Below are positions 1-4,857 of a stretch of DNA of 6,002 nt, one piece after another. Numbering within the stretch: the stretch's first letter is position 1; the number at the start of each line of letters is the position of its first letter. Source of the stretch: an uncultured Collinsella sp. (lineage in GTDB: Bacteria; Actinomycetota; Coriobacteriia; Coriobacteriales; Coriobacteriaceae). Under the pieces are notes generated by a model that was given only the letters and a program-made list of their open reading frames with translations, was not told the origin of the DNA and did no database searches. Location of the stretch: positions 1-6,002 of the forward strand of contig UQMU01000060.1 of NCBI GenBank assembly GCA_900542305.1, in the 5' to 3' direction. A program made the position numbers and the translations under genes.

Positions 1-60
1 GTCGCGCCCTTGAAGTTGAACGTCAGATTGTCCAAATGCGGCCCGCGCAGCGTCGGCTGG
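1..60. other. Edge segment with no supported gene
   Basis: Downstream of the prfA hairpin. prmC, which often follows prfA, would be expected here or beyond the edge, but no start codon with a ribosome binding site is visible on the minus strand. The prfA frame continues open past its UAG to the edge (28 codons from position 86), which is not improbable in GC-rich DNA. A plus-strand frame entering from the edge is open to a TAG at 73-75, but gives no recognisable protein. Confidence 0.4.
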
Positions 61-84
61 TCCGCCGTTCGGTAGAACGGCGGA
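61..84 (-). terminator. Hairpin directly after prfA, possible U-less terminator
   Basis: Bases 61-70 pair perfectly with 75-84 (10 bp, mostly G-C) around a 4-base loop. On the minus-strand transcript the stem opens 2 bases after the prfA UAG. No U-run follows, so it is not a classic intrinsic terminator. It could be a U-less terminator, an RNA-stabilising 3' hairpin, or a small dispersed repeat. The pairing is seen; the role is inferred. Confidence 0.5.
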
Positions 85-86
85 AC

Positions 87-1154
87 CTACACAGCCTGTG
101 CCAGCTTCTCGGCTCGCTCGGCGGCGGCGAGTGCCTCGATGACGGTGCCGAGCTGATCGCCCAGAAGGACGCCGTTGTAGGTGGAGTTGAAACCGATGCG
201 GTGATCGGTCACGCGGTCCTGGGGCTGGTTGTAGGTACGGATCTTCTCGGAACGGTTGCCGTGGCCGATCTGGCTCTGGCGCTCGGCACCGAGCTCAGCC
301 TGCTGCTTCTCGAGTTCCATCTCGTACAGACGGGCGCGCAGCATCTGCATGCAGACCTCGCGGTTCTGGATCTGGGAGCGCTGCTCCTGCGACTGCACCA
401 CGGTGTTGGTGGGCAGGTGGGTAATGCGCACGGCGGAGTAGGTGGTGTTAACGCACTGACCGCCAGGGCCGGAGGCGCAGTAGGTGTCGATGCGCAGGTC
501 GGACTGGTTGATCTGGACGTCGATCTCCTCGGCCTCGGGAAGCACGGCGACGGTAGCCGTGGAGGTCTGAATGCGGCCCTGGGACTCGGTCTTGGGGACG
601 CGCTGGACGCGGTGCACGCCGGACTCGTACTTCATGACGGAGTAGACGCGGTCGCCCTCGACCTTGAACTCAATGGACTTAAAGCCACCGGCCTCGCTGG
701 GGCTGGAGTCGAGCACGGTAGTCTTCCAGCCGCGCGACTCGCAAAAGCGCTGATACATCTTGTACAGGTCGCCGGCGAAGATGGCCGCCTCGTCGCCACC
801 GGCGGCGGAGCGGATCTCGACGATGGTGTTCTTGTCGTCGTTGGGGTCGCTCGGGATGAGCATGTACTTGATGTCTTCCTCGAGCTGGGGGAGCTTGGCC
901 TCGTTTTCGGAGATGTCCATCTGGAGCATCTCCTTCTCATCGGCATCGGTGGTATCGTGCAGCATTTCCTTGGCAGCCTCGATGTCATCGAGCGCGCCGA
1001 TGTACTCGCGCGAGGCGGCAATGAGGTCGGACTGGTGCGCATACTCCTTGTTGAGACGCGTGAACTCCTTGATATCGGAGGCGACGGCCGGGTCGGAAAG
1101 CTTCTTCTCGAGCTCCTCGTAGGCCTTGATGATCTTTTCGAGCTTGTCGCGCAT
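87..1154 (-). CDS. prfA: Peptide chain release factor 1 (RF1)
   Basis: RF1 recognises UAA and UAG in the ribosomal A site and triggers hydrolysis of peptidyl-tRNA. The 355-residue product has the usual RF1 length. Seen: an N-terminal helical domain (about 1-105), the AAGGDEAA segment (118-125), the codon-recognition segment with Q184 and the P-x-T tripeptide P187-K188-T189 (which marks RF1 rather than RF2, whose motif is SPF), the catalytic GGQ at 231-233, and the C-terminal RSEKIRTYN and RVTDHRIGF blocks (301-322). The start at 1154 is chosen because an AAAGGAG site lies 6 bases upstream and the family N-terminus begins here; the frame stays open upstream to 1499, but that part does not resemble RF1. 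Oddities: Q196 (codon 567-569) replaces the near-invariant His of GRIHTS, C234 follows GGQ, and the gene ends in UAG, one of its own substrates. The family call is very secure. Confidence 0.98.
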   Translation of the reverse strand: MRDKLEKIIKAYEELEKKLSDPAVASDIKEFTRLNKEYAHQSDLIAASREYIGALDDIEAAKEMLHDTTDADEKEMLQMDISENEAKLPQLEEDIKYMLIPSDPNDDKNTIVEIRSAAGGDEAAIFAGDLYKMYQRFCESRGWKTTVLDSSPSEAGGFKSIEFKVEGDRVYSVMKYESGVHRVQRVPKTESQGRIQTSTATVAVLPEAEEIDVQINQSDLRIDTYCASGPGGQCVNTTYSAVRITHLPTNTVVQSQEQRSQIQNREVCMQMLRARLYEMELEKQQAELGAERQSQIGHGNRSEKIRTYNQPQDRVTDHRIGFNSTYNGVLLGDQLGTVIEALAAAERAEKLAQAV

Positions 1155-1160
1155 GACGGA

Positions 1161-1167
1161 CTCCTTT
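1161..1167 (-). promoter_or_regulatory. Ribosome binding site of prfA
   Basis: AAAGGAG on the minus strand, 6 bases before the ATG at 1154. It settles the prfA start against upstream in-frame ATG and other start codons, none of which has a comparable site. Confidence 0.85.
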
Positions 1168-1275
1168 ATATGCGTGAAGGCGAAAATCGGCAGAATTGAT
1201 GGGGCGCGAGGCGCCACTGCGGGGGTAAGCCCAGCTAGAGCATGTCGATCTTCAGATACATGCGCATCCCTTCGC

Positions 1276-1308
1276 GTATGGGGTACATAGTTGCGGTCTA
1301 ACCCATAC
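1276..1308. repeat. 7-bp inverted repeat in the prfA leader
   Basis: GTATGGG at 1276-1282 is the reverse complement of CCCATAC at 1302-1308, with a 19-base spacer. It could be a DNA operator with half-sites or an RNA stem. No regulator family is recognised. Confidence 0.4.
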
Positions 1309-1314
1309 ATGATA
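1309..1314 (-). promoter_or_regulatory. Weak candidate -10 box for prfA
   Basis: TATCAT on the minus strand matches TATAAT at five of six positions and lies about 155 bases before the prfA start. The hexamer 17 bases upstream is a poor -35 match, so the promoter is only a candidate. Confidence 0.2.
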
Positions 1315-1315
1315 G

Positions 1316-1348
1316 CGTGCGCAGGCAAACCTGCATATAACCCGCACG
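1316..1348. repeat. Compound hairpin in the prfA leader
   Basis: CGTGC (1316-1320) and GCAGG (1321-1325) run together, then a CAAA loop, CCTGC (1330-1334), a 9-base one-sided bulge (1335-1343) and GCACG (1344-1348). This gives two stacked 5-bp helices separated by a bulge. The word CAAACCTG occurs here (1326-1333) and again at 1365-1372, 39 bases away. Confidence 0.45.
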
Positions 1349-1354
1349 GAATGA

Positions 1355-1387
1355 TTGGTGCAAACAAACCTGACCCCATTGCACCAA
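1355..1387. repeat. 9-bp inverted repeat enclosing a GGGGTCAGG word
   Basis: TTGGTGCAA at 1355-1363 pairs perfectly with TTGCACCAA at 1379-1387. The 15-base loop, on the minus strand, contains GGGGTCAGG. It lies just after the M20 gene. It may end the M20 transcript, although no U-run follows on that strand, or be a REP-like repetitive element. The word resembles repeats I recall near RAYT-type TnpA genes; that link is from memory and unproven. Confidence 0.45.
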
Positions 1388-1402
1388 GGGCTTGCTTTTT
1401 GG

Positions 1403-2818
1403 CTAGAGCGTTTGGAGTAGAGCGACGAGGAAGCGGATGCCCTGGAGGTAGGCGCGGCGGGTGATGCGCTCGTTGGTGCCGTGGACACCGCGATCGCACT
1501 CGTCGTCATCAACTACAAAGGCCGAGAAGCGAATGCACTCAGGGCAAATGTGCTGGTAGTTGGCAGCGTCGGTCGCACCGATCACGGTCGAGGGCACAAT
1601 TGCCACTGGCTCGAATGATCCGTTTTCCTCCGTCCCCTTTGGATCACGGAAGTAGCGGGCGGCAATGGCGCGAACGGCCTCGAGTCCCGGTCCACCGATG
1701 CGCGGGGACGGCGAGGGCTCAGAGCTGCCGGGGCCGAGTTCGACCTCCACACGTCCGACAAGGCCCGCCGCGGCAACCGACTCGCAGCAGCGCGCCACAA
1801 CGTCGGCCACGCTCGTGCCCTCGAGCATGCGGAAGTTGATATTGGCCCACATATTCTGCGGCATTACGTTGGCGCCGGTGCTGCCACCCTCGATCTGCGT
1901 GGGCGCGCAGGTGGTCGTCACCAGCGGATAGAGCTTTTTGCTGGCGAGGCAATCGCGGACAATGGCATCCCCGTTGGCGGCAATTTCATCGGCCGTGTAG
2001 AGCCCCAACTCGACGAGCTGGGCGGCAAGCAAGTCGGTCACGCGCGTCGGCCACTCGATATCACAGATTGCGGTGATGGCACGGCTGAGCACCTCGAGCG
2101 ATGTGCCACCGTAGGGGTTGGACGAATGCCCGCCCTCACTCTTCGTCTTGAGCACGATATCGGCATAGCCCTTCTCGGCAAGGTCGGCGTGCATGAGCCA
2201 GTCCTCGCCCGCGCTGTACTCGGCAGCCGAAACGATGCGGTAGTCGCCCTCGTCGATCAGGTACTCAAGCTCAATGCCGCGCTCCTCGAGCGCGCGGCCG
2301 ATGGCGCCTGCGCCGTACTGCGTAGTCTCCTCGTCCTGGCCAAAGGCGAGCAGCAGGGTACGCTTGTGCTCCCAGCCGTGTGCGAGCGCATACTCAACCG
2401 CCTCGAGAATGCCTGCGACCTGGTCTTTCATATCGATGGCGCCGCGACCCCAAATGTAGGTGTCGTCCACATGTCCGCTAAAGGGGGCATGCGTCCAGTC
2501 AGCCTCGGTGCCGGGTACCACGGGAACCACGTCCATGTGGCCCATGAGCATAATGGGCTTGAGGGCAAGGTCGGAACCGCTAAGCGTCACCAATAGCGAA
2601 TGGTCGATAAGCTCGACCTTACCCGCCGTAAATACGTGCGGCCAAGCCTGCTGCATATACGCGCGCAGGTCGTCGAACGGCTGCCAGTTCACCGCCTCGG
2701 CATCCATACTCGAGATGGTCGGAAACGACAGCACGCGGCCCAGGCGCTCGCACGCACCAGCTTCGTCCAAATCGGCAAAATCATCCTCATGCGCAAAGAA
2801 GCGCCAAACCTCGGCCAT
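1403..2818 (-). CDS. M20 metallopeptidase, carboxypeptidase S/PM20D1-like
   Basis: Probable zinc-dependent peptidase or amidohydrolase of 471 residues that cleaves C-terminal amino acids from dipeptides, short peptides or N-acyl amino acids. No signal peptide or membrane helix is seen, so it is likely cytosolic. Visible M20 residues in order: H94 and D96 in GHMDVVP, bridging D129 in GRGAIDMKD, catalytic/metal E163-E164 in GQDEET, D189 in LIDEGDY, H231 of EGGHSSNP in the lid/dimerisation domain, and H446 in the HGTNE motif that is typical of the CPS1/PM20D1 branch. The start at 2818 is preceded by AAAGGA; an upstream ATG at 2872 adds 18 atypical residues and falls within the intergenic hairpin. 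Oddities: TDAAN (416-420) lacks the Arg often found after TD-x in relatives, and a CPEC pair lies at 425-428. It ends in UAG and lies 72 bases after the ABC importer genes on the same strand. Family secure; substrate unknown. Confidence 0.93.
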   Translation of the reverse strand: MAEVWRFFAHEDDFADLDEAGACERLGRVLSFPTISSMDAEAVNWQPFDDLRAYMQQAWPHVFTAGKVELIDHSLLVTLSGSDLALKPIMLMGHMDVVPVVPGTEADWTHAPFSGHVDDTYIWGRGAIDMKDQVAGILEAVEYALAHGWEHKRTLLLAFGQDEETTQYGAGAIGRALEERGIELEYLIDEGDYRIVSAAEYSAGEDWLMHADLAEKGYADIVLKTKSEGGHSSNPYGGTSLEVLSRAITAICDIEWPTRVTDLLAAQLVELGLYTADEIAANGDAIVRDCLASKKLYPLVTTTCAPTQIEGGSTGANVMPQNMWANINFRMLEGTSVADVVARCCESVAAAGLVGRVEVELGPGSSEPSPSPRIGGPGLEAVRAIAARYFRDPKGTEENGSFEPVAIVPSTVIGATDAANYQHICPECIRFSAFVVDDDECDRGVHGTNERITRRAYLQGIRFLVALLQTL

Positions 2819-2822
2819 GACA

Positions 2823-2828
2823 TCCTTT
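2823..2828 (-). promoter_or_regulatory. Ribosome binding site of the M20 gene
   Basis: AAAGGA on the minus strand, 4 bases before the ATG at 2818. It supports this start over the ATG at 2872. Confidence 0.7.
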
Positions 2829-2836
2829 CGATTGTG

Positions 2837-2872
2837 ATGACGAGGGCCGCCCCACGGGAGCGGCCCTGTCAT
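2837..2872 (-). terminator. Long hairpin between the ABC operon and the M20 gene
   Basis: Bases 2837-2841 and 2843-2850 pair with 2860-2867 and 2868-2872: 13 bp with one bulged base (2842) and a 9-base loop that can close further. It is very GC-rich, lies 19 bases after the ATPase stop, and ends shortly before the M20 ribosome binding site. There is no U-run, so it could be a U-less terminator, a partial attenuator or a processing site that sets M20 expression relative to the transporter. Confidence 0.5.
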
Positions 2873-2884
2873 GCAAACATTTGC
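2873..2884. repeat. 12-base interrupted palindrome, possible operator
   Basis: GCAAA-CA-TTTGC: 5-base arms around a 2-base centre, between the ATPase stop and the hairpin at 2837-2872. It is small enough to arise by chance. If a promoter for the M20 gene exists here, it could be a regulator site. Confidence 0.25.
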
Positions 2885-2890
2885 GGTCGG

Positions 2891-3676
2891 TTACTTGTCC
2901 TCGAGATAACGCGAGAGGAACTCGCGGGTGCGCTGGTGTTTGGGGTTGCCAAAGATCTCGGCCGGCGCGGCGTCCTCGAGCACCACGCCCTTATCCATAA
3001 AGACCACGCGGTCGGACACGGTTCGGGCAAAGGCCATCTCGTGCGTGACGACGACCATGGTCATGCCGTCGGCCGCGAGCTTGCGCATGACCTCGAGCAC
3101 CTCGCCCACGATCTCGGGGTCGAGCGCGGAGGTCGGCTCGTCGAACAGCATGATCTGCGGATTCATGCATAGGGCGCGGGCGATGGCCACGCGCTGCTTT
3201 TGGCCGCCGGACAGGCGACCCACGGCGGCGTGCGCGAACTTTTCGAGCCCCACACTCGTCAAATGCTCCATCGCGACCTTCTCGGCCTCGGCCTTGCTCA
3301 TTTTTTTGAGCGTGACGGGCGCAAGCGTGCAGTTGTCGAGCACATCCATGTTGTTGAACAGGTTAAAGCCCTGGAACACCATGCCGATGTCCTCACGCAG
3401 CTTGTTAATGTTGCAGCGCTCGGCCGTAAGGTCCTGGCCGTGGAACCAGATATGGCCCGCGTCCGGAGTCTCGAGCAGGTTGAGGCAGCGCAGAAAGGTC
3501 GATTTGCCCGAGCCTGAGGCGCCGATAATGGTGACGACCTCGCCGGGGTTAACGGACAGGTCGATGCCCTTGAGCACCTCGAGCGAGCCAAAGCTCTTGC
3601 GCAGGCCCTCGACGCGGATGAGCGGCTCATTGGTCTGTGCGGCGGCCGCGGTGCCGGTAGTGGCGGTATCTGCCAT
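2891..3676 (-). CDS. Polar amino acid ABC transporter ATPase
   Basis: A 261-residue cytosolic ATPase that powers amino acid import; it belongs to the GlnQ/HisP-like polar amino acid class. Seen: Walker A GASGSGKST (52-60), Q-loop FQGFNLF (101-107), ABC signature LSGGQKQR (155-162), Walker B IMLFDEPTSALD (175-186) with D179/E180, and switch H212 in VTHEM. All catalytic motifs are intact. The Q-loop has Gly where VFQQFNLF is usual, a mild variant. The start at 3676 is chosen for a GAGGAG site 7 bases upstream; an earlier in-frame ATG at 3751 would overlap the end of the permease gene and adds unrelated residues. The N-terminal 17 residues are Ala/Thr-rich and probably a disordered tail. The gene follows the permease after 22 bases and ends in UAA, the only non-UAG stop in the window. 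Substrate cannot be read from the ATPase. Confidence 0.96.
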   Translation of the reverse strand: MADTATTGTAAAAQTNEPLIRVEGLRKSFGSLEVLKGIDLSVNPGEVVTIIGASGSGKSTFLRCLNLLETPDAGHIWFHGQDLTAERCNINKLREDIGMVFQGFNLFNNMDVLDNCTLAPVTLKKMSKAEAEKVAMEHLTSVGLEKFAHAAVGRLSGGQKQRVAIARALCMNPQIMLFDEPTSALDPEIVGEVLEVMRKLAADGMTMVVVTHEMAFARTVSDRVVFMDKGVVLEDAAPAEIFGNPKHQRTREFLSRYLEDK

Positions 3677-3683
3677 GATGATT

Positions 3684-3689
3684 CTCCTC
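3684..3689 (-). promoter_or_regulatory. Ribosome binding site of the ABC ATPase
   Basis: GAGGAG on the minus strand, 7 bases before the ATG at 3676, within the 22-base gap after the permease stop. It fixes the ATPase start. Confidence 0.8.
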
Positions 3690-3698
3690 GTCTTGAGC

Positions 3699-4847
3699 CT
3701 AGTTGGAGCTGGGCAGCGTGACCGGAGCCTCGGCGCCGAGCTTTTTGCCAAAGGCCTCGAGCAGGCGGCTCGCCACGAGCGTCAGGATCAGGTAGACCAC
3801 GAGCGCCACGCAGTAGACCTCCATCTGGCGGTAGTACACGCCGGCGACGGTGGTGGTGGCGTACATGAGGTCAAACACGCCGATGACCGAGAGCACCGAC
3901 GAATCCTTGATGTTGATGATGAGCTCGTTGGTGAGCGCCGGAATCGCGTTTTTAATGCCCTGGGGGAACACGACTTTGCGCATAGCTTGCCACTGCGACA
4001 GGCCCAGCGAGCGTGCTGCCTCGGCCTGGCCGGGATCGATGGACTCGATGCCGCCGCGCAGGACCTCCATCATGTAGGCGGTGGAGTTGAGCGAGATGGT
4101 GACGAGGCCGGCGATGAAGGTGCTCCAGATCTGGTTGGCCTGGGCGGTCTCGAAGCCCATGCCGCGCAAAACGGTGAAGCCCGCGTAATAGATGAGCAGA
4201 CCCTGGACCATCATGGGCGTGCCGCGCACGATGGTGGAGTAGACGGTCGCAAAGCCGCGGCCGATGCTCTTAAAGAAGCGCACCAGGTCGTTGTCCACGC
4301 GATCGAAGGTCTGAATGCGCAGGAACACGAAGAGCAGCGCCAGGAAGAATGCGATGACGGTGCCGAAGGTGGCAAGCGCGATGGTGATCTCGATACCGCG
4401 AATGAAGAAGTCGCCGCTCTTGTAGGTCATGTAGACCAGGCTCGACAAAAAGTCGCTGGGGTTGGAATCCGAGACAATGCTCACCTGCACCAGGTCGATA
4501 AACGACATGACGCAGCGGTCCACGAAAAAGATCGCCGCGATGGCGACCACGACATAGCTGCCCAGGCGCGCGCCGCGACGGAAGCGCTCGGATGCGAACG
4601 GCGACTTTTCGCGATAGTCGTTCCAGTGCATGAGCTTGGTGACGAGCGCCGCCGCAGACACGACGAGCCAGGCCCAAAGGATCGCCCAGAGGCAATCCTG
4701 GAAGATGCCGGTGGGTGCCAAAAAGCTCAGCGGGGTGGGGTTGCGCTGGCTAAACGCCAGACCGAGCGCCGCGATGACGCTCGTGCCCAGGTATACGTAA
4801 CGATGATCGGCCTCGATAAAGGAGACCAGGCGATTGATAGTTTTCAT
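3699..4847 (-). CDS. Amino acid ABC transporter permease with extra N-terminal membrane domain
   Basis: Inner-membrane channel subunit of the importer, 382 residues. The C-terminal part (about 148-370) is a typical His/Glu/Gln/Arg permease domain: a first helix beginning EITIALATFG, the VRGTPMMVQ segment (208-215), and the ATPase-coupling EAA loop EAARSLGLS...P (276-295). Usual family members have about 210-240 residues; this one has some 145 extra at the N-terminus with hydrophobic stretches near 18-33, 50-72 and 97-119. The Arg/Lys-rich loop at 79-94 fits three extra helices with a cytoplasmic N-terminus. The start at 4847 is preceded by GGGAGG, which overlaps the stop of the upstream gene. 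A start at M140 would give a normal-length permease, but the extension is clearly membrane-like and in frame. As only one permease gene is present, it probably works as a homodimer. It ends in UAG. Confidence 0.93.
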   Translation of the reverse strand: MKTINRLVSFIEADHRYVYLGTSVIAALGLAFSQRNPTPLSFLAPTGIFQDCLWAILWAWLVVSAAALVTKLMHWNDYREKSPFASERFRRGARLGSYVVVAIAAIFFVDRCVMSFIDLVQVSIVSDSNPSDFLSSLVYMTYKSGDFFIRGIEITIALATFGTVIAFFLALLFVFLRIQTFDRVDNDLVRFFKSIGRGFATVYSTIVRGTPMMVQGLLIYYAGFTVLRGMGFETAQANQIWSTFIAGLVTISLNSTAYMMEVLRGGIESIDPGQAEAARSLGLSQWQAMRKVVFPQGIKNAIPALTNELIINIKDSSVLSVIGVFDLMYATTTVAGVYYRQMEVYCVALVVYLILTLVASRLLEAFGKKLGAEAPVTLPSSN

Positions 4848-4851
4848 GCTG

Positions 4852-4857
4852 CCTCCC
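4852..4857 (-). promoter_or_regulatory. Permease ribosome binding site overlapping the upstream stop
   Basis: GGGAGG on the minus strand, 4 bases before the permease ATG; its first G is the last base of the TAG ending the binding-protein gene. This arrangement suggests translational coupling within the operon. Confidence 0.8.

Larger units (their letters stand above)
1155..1402 (-). promoter_or_regulatory. Structured intergenic region and leader of prfA
   Basis: 248 bases between the M20 stop and the prfA start. It looks less GC-rich than the genes and holds at least four inverted repeats: 1355-1363 with 1379-1387 (9 bp, 15-base loop); a compound hairpin at 1316-1348; 1276-1282 with 1302-1308 (7 bp, 19-base spacer); and 1203-1207 with 1211-1215 (5 bp, 3-base loop). 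The 8-base palindrome ATGCGCAT is at 1260-1267. No convincing independent gene is present, although the prfA frame happens to be open throughout. The region probably carries the prfA promoter and perhaps RNA-level control, but no known riboswitch class is recognised. Confidence 0.55.

Noticed and set aside
36..1199. 387-codon open frame on the plus strand opposite prfA
   Set aside because: It is the codon-register antisense of prfA, open because prfA lacks TTA, CTA and TCA codons. It has no ribosome binding site and low-complexity Leu/Gly/Val/Asp composition.
1355..1400. Plus-strand terminator made of the 9-bp inverted repeat and the later TTTTT run
   Set aside because: The T-run is 8 bases beyond the stem, the loop is long, and there is no plus-strand gene to terminate.
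1155..1499. N-terminal extension of RF1 by up to 115 residues
   Set aside because: The frame is open, but the known RF1 N-terminus begins at the ATG at 1154, which has the best ribosome binding site, and the extension would overlap the M20 gene.
1252..1512. 86-codon minus-strand open frame between the M20 gene and prfA
   Set aside because: It starts inside the M20 gene in another frame, gives a Ser/Ala-rich product with no family likeness, and has no clear ribosome binding site.
2460..3172. Plus-strand open frames of 125 and 190 codons opposite the M20 and ATPase genes
   Set aside because: Both are antisense shadows that cross a gene boundary containing a hairpin, and neither shows recognisable domains.
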